Source of the DNA: an uncultured Eggerthellaceae bacterium
GTDB taxonomy: Bacteria; Actinomycetota; Coriobacteriia; Coriobacteriales; Eggerthellaceae
Assembly: GCA_910589125.1 (NCBI GenBank)
Contig: CAJURX010000013.1
Coordinates: forward strand, 1 to 59,430
Length of the DNA: 59,430 nucleotides
Reading direction: 5' to 3'
A program made the translations under genes and the position numbers. Positions 44,689-53,387 of this stretch are shown piece by piece (position 1 is the first letter of the stretch; each line of letters starts with the position of its first letter). The notes beneath the pieces are model-generated. The model ran no database searches, had not been told where the DNA came from, and was given only the letters and a program-made list of their open reading frames with translations.

Positions 44689-45735
44689 CTAGAGCATCCC
44701 CAGGAGCTCGTGCACTTCGTCTTCGGTGGTGTACCAGCTGGTGGCAAAGCGGATGACGGTGCGCCCGGCCTCCACCTTCTCCCAGAAGCCGTATCGCACG
44801 AATGTGCCCAGGCGCTCGAGCTCATCGTCTCCGACGATGGCGAACTGCTGGTTGGTGGGGGAGCCCACCGCAAGCTCGTAGCCCTTCGCTAGGAGCCCTT
44901 CGCGTAAGATGCCAGCGCAGCGGATGGCGTTCTGGGCACCTCTGAGGTAGAGGCTCCCCTCTGCGCTTCCTGGCTTCGCGCCGTCGAAGAGCGTGGCGAA
45001 CTGGAGGCCGAGCAGCCAGCCCTTCGCCATGAGCGCTCCGCTCTGCTTCACGAGCGAGAGCGAGCGGGGATATGCCATCCGGGGCATCACGAGCGCCTCC
45101 CCGAAGAGCGCTCCCAGCTTCGTCCCGCCGATGTAGAAGCAATCGGTGAGCCGTGCGATATCCGCCAGCGTCACATCCGCATCCTGTGCGGCAAGGGCAT
45201 ACCCGAGGCGCGCTCCGTCCAGGTAGAGCGGGATGCCACCCCGCTTGCATGCGCGAGCGAGCGCCTCCAGATCCTCCAAGGTGTAGAGCGTCCCGTATTC
45301 GGTGGGATGCGTGATGTAGACCATGCCTGGCTCCACCATATGCTCGCGGTTCTCATCCGCTGCATGCGCTTCAAGGCATGTGGTGACGGCTGCAGCGCTG
45401 ATCTTGCCGTCGTGGGCGGGGAGCGTCAGGACCTTGTGGCCAGCATGCTCGATGGCTCCTGCCTCATGGGTGGCCACATGAGCCGTCTCGGCTGCCACGA
45501 TGCCCTGCCAGGGCCTGAGCAGCATCTTCGATGCGATCTGGTTGGTCTGCGTGCCACCCTCGAGGAAGATGACGGATGCCTCGGGGCATGCGCACGCGTC
45601 GCGGATCAGCTGCGTTGCCCGTGCGCAGAGCTCATCTGCTCCATATCCAGGAAAGCTCTGATCGTTGGTCTTGGCAAGGGCTGACAGGATCTCCTGATGG
45701 CATCCTCGGGCATAGTCGCTAGAGAAGTCGAGCAT
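44689..45735 (-). CDS. L-threonine aldolase-like PLP enzyme
   Basis: 348 aa fold-type I PLP protein of the beta-eliminating lyase family. DFSSDYARGCHQEIL at the start, FLEGGTQTNQIA, IPLYLDGARLGYAL with the PLP-contacting Asp, and YIGGTKLGALFGEAL with the Schiff-base Lys (~200). It would cleave threonine to glycine and acetaldehyde. ATG 45735 (GGAG eight bases upstream) is preferred to TTG 45741. Single gene. Confidence 0.88.
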   Translation of the reverse strand: MLDFSSDYARGCHQEILSALAKTNDQSFPGYGADELCARATQLIRDACACPEASVIFLEGGTQTNQIASKMLLRPWQGIVAAETAHVATHEAGAIEHAGHKVLTLPAHDGKISAAAVTTCLEAHAADENREHMVEPGMVYITHPTEYGTLYTLEDLEALARACKRGGIPLYLDGARLGYALAAQDADVTLADIARLTDCFYIGGTKLGALFGEALVMPRMAYPRSLSLVKQSGALMAKGWLLGLQFATLFDGAKPGSAEGSLYLRGAQNAIRCAGILREGLLAKGYELAVGSPTNQQFAIVGDDELERLGTFVRYGFWEKVEAGRTVIRFATSWYTTEDEVHELLGML

Positions 45736-45821
45736 GGTCAACGCTCCTTGATGATGTTCGCGTCATCGGTGCGCCCTTACTGTAGCAGAGGCCGAGCGGG
45801 GAGACGTGAGCGCGCCTCAGC

Positions 45822-47327
45822 TCAGGCGCGGTGCTGCTGCTTCTCTGGCTTCTGGGTGCGACCTTGCCCTGAATGCGCGAGCGCGTATCGCTTGACCAGC
45901 TTCACGAAGGCGAATGATAGCGCGATGGCGGCGATGACGAGCCCGATCTCCACGGGAAGGGTGTGGGCGAATCCGGAGGCATAGGCTTCGGCCTTCGTGG
46001 CACCGGCAGCCACCTTGCTCTCCACCATGCCCGACATGAGGCCCACGTAGAGCGCTGAGGAGATGCAGCCTGCTACCTGCACGATGGTGGAGTGGATGGA
46101 GGAGCCGTTCGAGGAGAGCTCGGGTGGGAGCACTTCCAGGTCGACGCTCTTCACGGCGGGGTAGAAGCTCCCGATGCCTCCGTAGACGAGAGCGGTGCAC
46201 GCCGCGATGATGAGAGCGCTCTCAAGGGAGAGCGTTGCGAGCATGGCGATGAAGCCCGCCAGCACGACGACGAGGCCCGCAGGGACGAGCGGCCACACGC
46301 CATGCTTGCCAAGGATCTTCCCGCTGGCGAAGCACATGAGCGCATAGCACAGGATGGGCACGGTGAGGACGCAGCCGGCTATGAACGCAGAGAGGCCGGC
46401 AGCGCCTTCAAGATAGAGGGGCACGAGCAGGCTCAGGTAGACGCTGCCCATGTAGGCCAGCACGATGAGGACCTCGCCTACGGAGAAGGCGGCGGTCTTG
46501 AAGGGGCGCATGTCCAGGAGCGGGTGGGGGATGCGCGTCTGGCGCCATATGAACAGCGCCATGATGGCAAGGCCTGCTGCCATCAAGCAGATCATGGGGA
46601 GGCCATAGTGGGTGATCTCGTTCAGGCCGACCATGAAGGCACCGAGCCCGAGGAAGCTGAGGATGATGCTCACAGCATCGATGGGGCGCTCCTCCCGGGG
46701 GGTGATGTCATGGATCACGAAGAAGCCCACCACGAGCAAGAGCGCTGCCAGGACCGCGGGGACCAGGAAGAGGGCGCGCAAGCCGGCGTAGGTGATGAGC
46801 AACCCCGCGACCGGAGGCGCGAAGGCGAGCCCGATGCCGATCACACCGCTGTTCAGCGAGAGCAGGAAACCAGCCTTGCCCTTGGGGGAGAGCACGAGCA
46901 GGGCTTCGTTGATGACCGGGAAGTAGAGCCCGGTGGTGAAGGCTTGGATCACGCGCGCGATGACGAGGACGGGGAAGCACCACGCGATGGCACCGAGGAT
47001 AGAGCCGACCAGACCCGTCGCGAGCCCAAAGAGCATCACCTTGCGCAGCCCGAAGCGCTTCATGACGGAGGCGGCCGTGGTGATGATCGTCCCTGCCACG
47101 ATGGAGAACACGATGATGACCAGGTTCGCCTCAGCGAGCCTGACATGGAAATCGGTGGATACCTGGTCGAGCGCGATGTTCATGATGGATTGCATGAACG
47201 AGGCCAGGAGGTTGCATGCGAACAGGAAGGCGATCACCGCCCATTCGGTGTGCTTCGAGGTGTGCTCCTTCGTGGCAGCTCCTTGGGGAGCCGCCTTCAT
47301 CGCCGCATTCGCTGTGCTGCTCGTCAT
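45822..47327 (-). CDS. MFS transporter (DHA2-like, 14-TM)
   Basis: 501 aa, 14 hydrophobic segments. LLASFMQSIMNIALDQVSTDF (TM1), IARVIQAFTTGLYFPVINEALLVL (motif C region) and LNSGVIGIGLAFAPPVAGLLITY are DHA2-type exporter features. Unlike the gene at 229-2226 it has no CBS domains. The substrate is unknown. ATG 47327 (AAGGAAG upstream); the frame extends to 47390 with poorer starts. Upstream lies a 367-bp gap without a gene (47328-47694). Confidence 0.84.
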   Translation of the reverse strand: MTSSTANAAMKAAPQGAATKEHTSKHTEWAVIAFLFACNLLASFMQSIMNIALDQVSTDFHVRLAEANLVIIVFSIVAGTIITTAASVMKRFGLRKVMLFGLATGLVGSILGAIAWCFPVLVIARVIQAFTTGLYFPVINEALLVLSPKGKAGFLLSLNSGVIGIGLAFAPPVAGLLITYAGLRALFLVPAVLAALLLVVGFFVIHDITPREERPIDAVSIILSFLGLGAFMVGLNEITHYGLPMICLMAAGLAIMALFIWRQTRIPHPLLDMRPFKTAAFSVGEVLIVLAYMGSVYLSLLVPLYLEGAAGLSAFIAGCVLTVPILCYALMCFASGKILGKHGVWPLVPAGLVVVLAGFIAMLATLSLESALIIAACTALVYGGIGSFYPAVKSVDLEVLPPELSSNGSSIHSTIVQVAGCISSALYVGLMSGMVESKVAAGATKAEAYASGFAHTLPVEIGLVIAAIALSFAFVKLVKRYALAHSGQGRTQKPEKQQHRA

Positions 47328-47496
47328 GGCATCGCCACGCTTCCTTGGGGGTATCCGGATGGAGCCGCTTTCCAGCCTAGGTGCTCGCATGTACGAGAAG
47401 GTCGCGGTGTTGCGCTCATAACCAGAGCTTGACCGCTCCGTTGCCCTTTGGATACCTGGGAGGTGCGGCTGCAGGCTCGGAGCTGTCTGCGCGGAC

Positions 47497-47570
47497 GCAG
47501 GCTTATCTGCGCCCCTCTATCGGTGACGCTATGGGATTGGTTGCTCGCAGGGGCGCACTGCATGTGCGGC
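47497..47570 (+). repeat. Dispersed repeat, copy 4 (long form with hairpin)
   Basis: Starts GCAGGCTTATCTGCGCCCCT, then ATCGGTGACG (47519-47528), then TTGCTCGCAGGGGCGCA...CATGTGCGG. TGCGCCCCT (47508-47516) pairs with AGGGGCGCA (47549-47557), so the unit is itself a hairpin with a 32-base loop. The first part matches copy 1 and the second part matches copy 5. Confidence 0.6.
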
Positions 47571-47599
47571 TGTTGGCGGCGGTGTTCCAGCGCACCCGT

Positions 47600-47697
47600 A
47601 GGTGCCGGCTTCGCCGGCACGGGGATATGCGAAGGCCGGCGAGTGAGCTCACCGGCCTTCAGAGGGGGCAAGGCGGATGGAGAGAAGGTCCGCCTTA
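47600..47697 (-). terminator. Hairpin cluster after the molybdoenzyme operon
   Basis: Three hairpins lie downstream of the NrfD stop. AAGGCGGA and its complement TCCGCCTT (about 47670-47696) overlap the stop itself. GAAGGCCGG/CCGGCCTTC follows (about 47631-47660), then GTGCCGGC/GCCGGCAC (about 47602-47620). They probably end or stabilise the operon transcript. The rest of the gap 47328-47694 holds repeat copy 4 and no gene. Confidence 0.55.
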
Positions 47698-48657
47698 GAG
47701 GAGGATGCTCATGACCGTATCGGCGACGAGGTCAGCGTGTGCACCTGCCATGACAACCAAGAAGCGCAGGGCGCATCCGCCGATGAGCGCTCCCAAGGCA
47801 CCTGAGAGCACGATGATGCCCGTGTCGCTTCCCTTCTTCGCCCTCATGGCGAGCAGGCTCGCAGCGAGCGGTGCAGCCAATCCGCAGAGCACCACGAGGC
47901 ACCAGAACCATGGAGCCAAGGAGCCTGCGGTGATCGCTGCGACGGATGCGGCGGCAGCCTCGCCAGCGGCACCTTCGCCGGCTGCGGTCAGCAGGAACGC
48001 TGCCAACACGATGGCTTCCACCACGACCATGCCGATGATGGCCTTCTCGAGCAGCTCGGCGCAGCGATCCGTCATGCGTTCGCGCTTCCTCACCACCAGT
48101 GCGATGATCTCCACCAGCGCGGCACCGGTATCCAGGCCCGAGACGGCGAAGAGCAAGGGGAGGAGCGGCGTGTCCCAGAACGGGATGCCCGGTGCCGACA
48201 TCAGCAGGATGCCCGTGTAGACCGCAACGAACAGGCCGAGCAGGATGCTGATGATGGCAAGGACCTTGCAGATGGTCGGTCGCGCACCCTTGAAGCCCTT
48301 GCAGAGCGCCGCGATGCCAGCTGCGGTGGTGCGCATGGTGCAGAGCGCCGCGATGACGGCTATCGCGATGGCTGCGAGGACGCCCCACGCGCCCCACGTC
48401 ATCCAAGATGCGGGATTCACGAAGCTCTCCCATGCCATGACGCCGCGCATGGGGTTGGTGAGCTCGGAGAGCAGGAGCAGAAGGCCGACTGCCATGCATG
48501 CCGCAGCAGACCACTGCGCGATGCAGATGATGGTGTTGTTGCGCTTGCGGTCGATCAGCGTCAGGATGCCCGCGAACACGAGCGCGCCCGCGCCCATGCC
48601 GCCCAAGAAGAGGTAGAGGGCAGGCTGCCAGCCCCAGACTGTTTGGAATTCGATCAT
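47695..48657 (-). CDS. nrfD: NrfD/PsrC-family membrane anchor subunit
   Basis: 320 aa, eight to nine hydrophobic segments. It starts MIEFQTVWGWQPALYLFLGGMGAG, the conserved NrfD opening with the quinone-site GGxxxG, and contains ELTNPMRGVMAWESFVNPASWMTWG and FWDTPLLPLLFAVSGLDTGAALV. It exchanges electrons between the quinone pool and the Fe-S subunit of a molybdoenzyme. Last gene of the operon; ATG 48657, 15 bp after the Fe-S gene. Confidence 0.88.
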   Translation of the reverse strand: MIEFQTVWGWQPALYLFLGGMGAGALVFAGILTLIDRKRNNTIICIAQWSAAACMAVGLLLLLSELTNPMRGVMAWESFVNPASWMTWGAWGVLAAIAIAVIAALCTMRTTAAGIAALCKGFKGARPTICKVLAIISILLGLFVAVYTGILLMSAPGIPFWDTPLLPLLFAVSGLDTGAALVEIIALVVRKRERMTDRCAELLEKAIIGMVVVEAIVLAAFLLTAAGEGAAGEAAAASVAAITAGSLAPWFWCLVVLCGLAAPLAASLLAMRAKKGSDTGIIVLSGALGALIGGCALRFLVVMAGAHADLVADTVMSILL

Positions 48658-48672
48658 GCTAACCTGCCTCTC

Positions 48673-49311
48673 CTATGCCAGCCACGCTGAGGGCTGGGTC
48701 GGTCCGGCGATGCGCTTCGCACGATCGCCATACGCCGCCACCAGATCATCTACCGGTCCATAGTGCAAGGCATCATAGTGGCAAGCATCGACGCAGTGCG
48801 GCGTGTCGCCTAGCTTCACGCCTGACCCCAGGCAGCAATCGCACTTGTCCATGCCCTCTTCATCGTAGTGGGGCACGCCATAGGGGCATGCCTGGTGACA
48901 GTACTTGCATCCGATGCAGCGCTTCTTGTCCACCGTGACCACGCCACCTTCGCCCTTCGAGATGGCCCCTGCGGGACAGACCGTCTCGCAGGAGGGGTCC
49001 TCGCAGTGCATGCATGAGGTGGAGACGTATGCGCGCTCGCCCTTCTTCGGCTCATAGGCCACCACCTTGCGACGGCCTGCTGTGCCTTCGGGGATATCGT
49101 TGTAGTTGCGGCAGGCGGTGGCGCAATTGCCGCAGTTGACGCAATTCGCGGTATCCATGAGGAATCCGTATTGCCTTGCTGTGCCGCTGGTGGCTTCCGC
49201 TGCCTGTCCTCGTCCCGGCAGTGCTACCACGGTTCCTCCTGCGGCCAGCATGATCGCAGCGATGGATGCAGCCTTCACCGCATCGCGCCGCGAGATGCTC
49301 ATCTCATTCAT
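48673..49311 (-). CDS. Tat-exported four-cluster ferredoxin subunit (DmsB/NrfC type)
   Basis: 212 aa. A Tat signal (SISRRDAVKAASIAAIMLAAGG) ends near residue 35. Four [4Fe-4S] motifs follow: CVNCGNCATACRN, CMHCEDPSCETVCP, CIGCKYCHQACP and CDCCLGSGVKLGDTPHCVDACH. As it carries its own signal, it goes to the outside independently of the catalytic subunit. ATG 49311 (GGAAGGGA upstream). It starts 31 bp after the cytochrome-b-like gene and probably pairs with NrfD. Confidence 0.9.
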   Translation of the reverse strand: MNEMSISRRDAVKAASIAAIMLAAGGTVVALPGRGQAAEATSGTARQYGFLMDTANCVNCGNCATACRNYNDIPEGTAGRRKVVAYEPKKGERAYVSTSCMHCEDPSCETVCPAGAISKGEGGVVTVDKKRCIGCKYCHQACPYGVPHYDEEGMDKCDCCLGSGVKLGDTPHCVDACHYDALHYGPVDDLVAAYGDRAKRIAGPTQPSAWLA

Positions 49312-49342
49312 AGTTCGATCCCTTCCTTCGATGTCATCCGCA

Positions 49343-50035
49343 TCAGGCTGTCGCCTCGCTCGCCGCACGCTTGCTGCGCATGCCCTTGGCTACGCGCATC
49401 ACGGCGTATGCGCCGAACAGAACGGTGTATATGACCAGGCTCAATGCTGCGCGCTGCCCTGTGGATGATATGGTCGGCACTAGCATCAGCACGATGTGCA
49501 CATAGGTGAGCCCATAGAATGCATATGACAGCTTCTGCAGCTTCTTCCAAGACGCCACTGCCATCTTTCCCTTCACGGAGTTGAGGGAGGTGATGGCAAG
49601 GGGGATCAGCAAAGCGATGAGCACAGCTGACACCAAGAGCGAGGCGACCATGGCGATGGGCATGCCGAAGAAGCCTCCCAGGATATCTTGGATGAATGCG
49701 CGCAGGTAATTGGCTACATGCCCAAAGGTGAGGATGCATGCCATCACCGATAGCTCACCGCGGATGGGCATGAGCATGCGGCGGATGCGGTTGTCGTCGC
49801 CAAGCGCGCCGATGTACATCACGATGGCGAACAGGCTGATGCCCACGAGGCAGCGCACCACATAGGGGTACCCTATCACCGCGGCCTCTCTCGACACGCC
49901 GAACAGCACGCCAGAGAGGAACAGGATGTCAATGGCCACCAATAGCGCATAGAACACGACCGGATAGCTCCGGATGGGCTTCCTGAGAAGAAGCACCAAG
50001 GCGAATGTGACCACCAGTGAGATGATCAGCTCCAT
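49343..50035 (-). CDS. Ferric-reductase/MsrQ-like heme membrane protein
   Basis: 230 aa, about six to seven hydrophobic segments. RRMLMPIRGELSVMACILTFGHVANYLRAF (~78-107) and WKKLQKLSYAFYGLTYVHIVLML (~160-182) match the two His-bearing helices of the ferric-reductase-like (MsrQ/YedZ) domain that bind b-type heme. In this operon it is a likely electron-entry subunit. ATG 50035 after AAAGGGGG. Assignment rests on the helix/His pattern only. Confidence 0.65.
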   Translation of the reverse strand: MELIISLVVTFALVLLLRKPIRSYPVVFYALLVAIDILFLSGVLFGVSREAAVIGYPYVVRCLVGISLFAIVMYIGALGDDNRIRRMLMPIRGELSVMACILTFGHVANYLRAFIQDILGGFFGMPIAMVASLLVSAVLIALLIPLAITSLNSVKGKMAVASWKKLQKLSYAFYGLTYVHIVLMLVPTISSTGQRAALSLVIYTVLFGAYAVMRVAKGMRSKRAASEATA

Positions 50036-50073
50036 CGAGGTGCACCCCCTTTCATTCGATCGGGTCTGTCATG

Positions 50074-50106
50074 TCCACCAGGCCGCCTTCAGAGGAGCCT
50101 GGTGGA
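50074..50106 (-). promoter_or_regulatory. Intra-operon hairpin
   Basis: TCCACCAGGC (50074-50083) pairs with GCCTGGTGGA (50097-50106), 10 perfect bp with a 13-base loop. It lies in the 95-bp gap between the catalytic and cytochrome-b-like genes and has no U-tract. It could partly terminate or mark a processing site. Confidence 0.5.
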
Positions 50107-50130
50107 TCATGAGGACGTCTGCCTACCTGC

Positions 50131-52395
50131 CTACGCGAGCTCGACTTCGCAGAGCGCCGCACGGAACGGCGGGTAGCCAGTCACGGGATCGAAATCGCGG
50201 GGGATGAGCTCGTTGATGTTCGCTTGATGCCAGCCATGGAAGATGTCCACCACACCCGGCAGCACGATGTTGGAGACCTCTGCCTTCACGTTGATCTCAC
50301 CCAGGTGGTTGAACAGGCGCACGTCGTCGCCCGTCTTGATGTTGCGCTCCTTGGCATCCTTCGGATGCAGGCGCACGATGGGCTCGGGCATGAACTGGTT
50401 GAGCCACGGGATATCGCGCAGCTTGGAATGCGTGTAGTAGGGCAGGCGGCCACCGGAGTTCAGCACGAGCGTGTAGCCCTTGTCCTCGCCCTCGGCCGTG
50501 ACCGGTGAATGCACGGGCTCCTCGTAGACGGGGCGCCCCTCCAGTCCGCATTTCTTCAGCACCTCTGAGACGAATTCGACCTTGCCGGATGGCGTGGCGA
50601 AGCCGGGTTCTCCCGTGCCTGCGAGCTTGCCGATCTCGTACTTCTTCTCCACGTTCTTGTCGCCAGGGATGGTGACGCCCTCTTCCTTGCCGGCGCGCAG
50701 GTCATCGATGGTGATGCCCACGTTGCCCGACTCGAGCACGCTCTGGATGGCGCCTTCGACGCTGCCGCCGAAGCATTCCTCCTCGAAGCCGAGCGCGCAG
50801 CCCAGCTCGAGCATGATCTGCCAGTCCTCGCGGGCCTCGCCCAAGGGCTGGATGACCGGGTCGCGGAAGTACACGGTGCGTCCGAATGTTGCGAAGGGGG
50901 CCATGCGCTCGTAGCATGTTGCTGCGGGCAGGATCATGTCCACGTAGTCATGGGTCCAAGGACGGTAGTAGTAGTCGACGGCGACAGAGAAGTCCATGTT
51001 CTTGATGGCTTCTTGATACTCGCTCGTGTGCGGCCAGATCATGGCGTTGGTGCCTACGAGCACGGCAGCTGTGATCTTGCCATCTGCCACGTACTCAGGC
51101 AGCTTCGCCGTCTGGAAGTGCGGGTTCATGGTCCACCACGCTGGGAAGTCCTCCTTGTCGGGGCGGCGGCTCTTGAACTCGTCGCTGGTCAGCTTCTTAT
51201 CCATGCGGAACTGGGCGGTGGTGCCGCGACCTGTTGCGCCACCGGCGATGGGAAGCGCAGGCAGGCCGAACCAGAGGCCACCCTTCACATCCACCTGTCC
51301 CAGCAAGGCGGGGATCATGAAGACAGCGCGCTGCGCATGGCCTGCGTTGGTGGTATGGGTGATGCCTGCAGAGCTCGATTGCAGCGTCGTGGGCGTGTTC
51401 TGCGTCGCCATCTCCACGGCGGCGCGCAGCGTCTCTGCTGGTACCCAGGTGATCTCCTCGACCTTCTCGGGCGTGTATTCGGCAGCGAGCTCCTTGAGCT
51501 CGTCGAATCCGTGGGTCCAGTTCTCCACGAAGTCGTGGTCGTAGAGGTCCTCTTGGATCAGCAGGTTGATGAATCCGAGCGCGAGCGCTCCGTCAGTGCC
51601 AGGACGAGGCTGCAGGTGGATGTCGGCGAGGGATGTCACCGTAGGGGTGATGCGGGGATCGACGATGATGAACTTGCAGCCGCGCTCCTTGTGCTTCATG
51701 AAGTTCAAATGGCGGTTGGGCTGCGACCAAGCGGCATTGAGCGACCAGATGATGCAGCAGTTCGTTGCGTCGCTAGGATCCACGCCGAAGTCTTGGCGGT
51801 TGTTGCCGTATACGAGTCGCATGCACATCTGCGTTGCCGTGGCGCACAGCGAGCTCTCGAAGCCGAGCGTGGGCGATCCGAACAGCGATGCGACGCGGCA
51901 GATGGGTCCGCGTGGCTCTTTCGGGTCTCCGCAGTAGAACATGACCTTCTCAGCGCCCTCTTCGGCCTTCACGCGGTTGAGCTGCGCAGCTATCTCCTGA
52001 TACGCCTCATCCCATGAGATCCGCTCCCATTCGGCCGCTTCGCCCTTGGCGTTCGTGCGGCGCATCGGATAGAGGAGGCGCTCAGGGTCGTAGAGCTCCT
52101 GGATGGATGCCAAGCCCTTGGCGCAGAGCGGCCCCGTGGCGAAGGGTTGGCGAGATTCGATGCGAACCACGTGTTCGTCTTGCACATGGGCGGTCAGGCC
52201 GCAGAACGGCACCTGATTGCACATGTCGCAGAATGTGTGGCGCTTCTCGATGGGCTTGCTGGTGTCCACTTCCCCCTCTGCGAAGGCGAATTCGACTGCA
52301 TTGCCCGATACGCTCATGGTAACGGCTGTGGCTGCGGCGCCCAGCACGAACGAGCGGCGGCTGATGTTGCAGGTGCCTGCACTCTGATCATTCAT
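50131..52395 (-). CDS. Tat-exported molybdopterin oxidoreductase, catalytic subunit (DMSO reductase family)
   Basis: 754 aa. A Tat signal (ISRRSFVLGAAATAVTMSV, residues ~11-29), then cluster cysteines CDMCNQVPFC (~56-65) with a fourth in GPLCAKG. Bis-MGD motifs follow: WSLNAAWSQPNR, IIVDPRITPT, RPGTDGALALGFINLL and a C-terminal molydopterin-dinucleotide domain (LNSGGRLPYYTHSKLRDIPWLNQ). ESSLCATATQM is where the Mo ligand falls, so Cys ligation (PsrA/ArrA-like) is likely. The substrate is unknown. ATG 52395, eight bases after GGAGGT, overlaps the Fe-S gene; ATG 52401 is also in frame. Confidence 0.9.
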   Translation of the reverse strand: MNDQSAGTCNISRRSFVLGAAATAVTMSVSGNAVEFAFAEGEVDTSKPIEKRHTFCDMCNQVPFCGLTAHVQDEHVVRIESRQPFATGPLCAKGLASIQELYDPERLLYPMRRTNAKGEAAEWERISWDEAYQEIAAQLNRVKAEEGAEKVMFYCGDPKEPRGPICRVASLFGSPTLGFESSLCATATQMCMRLVYGNNRQDFGVDPSDATNCCIIWSLNAAWSQPNRHLNFMKHKERGCKFIIVDPRITPTVTSLADIHLQPRPGTDGALALGFINLLIQEDLYDHDFVENWTHGFDELKELAAEYTPEKVEEITWVPAETLRAAVEMATQNTPTTLQSSSAGITHTTNAGHAQRAVFMIPALLGQVDVKGGLWFGLPALPIAGGATGRGTTAQFRMDKKLTSDEFKSRRPDKEDFPAWWTMNPHFQTAKLPEYVADGKITAAVLVGTNAMIWPHTSEYQEAIKNMDFSVAVDYYYRPWTHDYVDMILPAATCYERMAPFATFGRTVYFRDPVIQPLGEAREDWQIMLELGCALGFEEECFGGSVEGAIQSVLESGNVGITIDDLRAGKEEGVTIPGDKNVEKKYEIGKLAGTGEPGFATPSGKVEFVSEVLKKCGLEGRPVYEEPVHSPVTAEGEDKGYTLVLNSGGRLPYYTHSKLRDIPWLNQFMPEPIVRLHPKDAKERNIKTGDDVRLFNHLGEINVKAEVSNIVLPGVVDIFHGWHQANINELIPRDFDPVTGYPPFRAALCEVELA

Positions 52396-53176
52396 CGTCA
52401 TCCACCTCCACGGCTTCCTTCTTCGCTTTCTTCACGCCCACGCCGATGCCAGCGGCGACCGCGGCGACCGCGGCTACGCCGACCGTGGCGGCTACGGGAT
52501 CGATGCCATCATCGGGATCGTTCTGCGCAACGCTCTCGCCTTGAGCCAGGTTCGCTGCTGTGGGCAGGCCGGTATCGGGCATGCCGGCAACGGGGGCGAA
52601 CCAGAACGATGTCTCGTCGATCTGGACCATGTCGCCTTGCGCGATGCGCTTGCTCACTTCGCTCTCGGGATCCTCCAGGTCTCCGAAGAAGCGCGCCTTG
52701 CCGGGGCAATTCCATACGCAGGCGGTCGGCAGCCCTTGCTGGGTGCGGTCGTAGCAGAAGTCGCATTTCTCCACTACGTTGACGCGCTGTTCGCCATATG
52801 CCTCGTAGGGTGCTTGCGCATCCGTCTTGAAGTAGTTGGTGCGCGTCTTGTTCACGACGCGGGCGCCGTAGGGGCAGGCTTGCACGCATGACCCGCAGTT
52901 GATGCACGCGTCATAGTCCATGACCACGACGCCATCATCCATGACCACGCTGGCACCTGTGGGGCAGACCTCCGCACAGGGGGCATCCGGGCAGTGCATG
53001 CATGCGTGGGGGACATATGTGCGACCAGATGCGCCGATCTCCTCTCCCCATTCCACGGTGTCGAGCTGCACCCACGCGACACCTTCCTTCTGGTTGTTCT
53101 CAAGCTGGCATGCGACCACGCATGCCCCACATCCGACGCATCGCTTGAGATCGAGTGCCATTCCGTATCTCGTCAT
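52388..53176 (-). CDS. Ferredoxin-type subunit (DmsB-like) with C-terminal membrane helix
   Basis: 262 aa. Cluster motifs CVGCGACVVACQ (~13-24), CMHCPDAPCAEVCP (~59-72), CINCGSCVQACP (~91-102) and CDFCYDRTQQGLPTACVWNCP (~139-159) make four [4Fe-4S]. After a Pro/Gln/Asp linker one hydrophobic segment (~226-246, Ala/Val-rich) ends in a basic then acidic tail. It should receive electrons from or give them to the catalytic subunit. First gene of the operon; ATG 53176 behind GGGAGGG. Confidence 0.9.
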   Translation of the reverse strand: MTRYGMALDLKRCVGCGACVVACQLENNQKEGVAWVQLDTVEWGEEIGASGRTYVPHACMHCPDAPCAEVCPTGASVVMDDGVVVMDYDACINCGSCVQACPYGARVVNKTRTNYFKTDAQAPYEAYGEQRVNVVEKCDFCYDRTQQGLPTACVWNCPGKARFFGDLEDPESEVSKRIAQGDMVQIDETSFWFAPVAGMPDTGLPTAANLAQGESVAQNDPDDGIDPVAATVGVAAVAAVAAGIGVGVKKAKKEAVEVDDDE

Positions 53177-53335
53177 GAGACCCTCCCTTTTCTTGGCATC
53201 AAGCTCTCGTCTGTGTTCGGGATCGAGCTCGTCGTGCTCTGGTCGTGGCGCGGTTCCTCCCCGTCGATCTGCTCCTCTCGTTGCCCACTTGTTCGCATCC
53301 GGTCACGTGCACTGAAGCTCGATTGACTTATAATC

Positions 53336-53364
53336 ATAGTAAGATATATCAATAGATAAATCAA
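53336..53364 (-). promoter_or_regulatory. Promoter of the molybdoenzyme operon with direct repeats
   Basis: On the minus strand, -35 TTGATT (53359-53364) and -10 TACTAT (53336-53341) are exactly 17 bp apart. The -35 is inside two 12-bp direct repeats, TTGATTTATCTA and TTGATATATCTT. The patch is AT-rich within a GC-rich genome. The adjacent divergent GntR is the obvious candidate to bind it. Confidence 0.6.
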
Positions 53365-53387
53365 CCAAGTTGACCGGAGGAGGGGCG

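Noticed and set aside
46092..47432. 446-codon plus-strand frame opposite the MFS gene
   Set aside because: The sequence is dominated by His, Asp, Glu and Gly with no membrane or domain pattern. The opposite frame is a clear MFS transporter.
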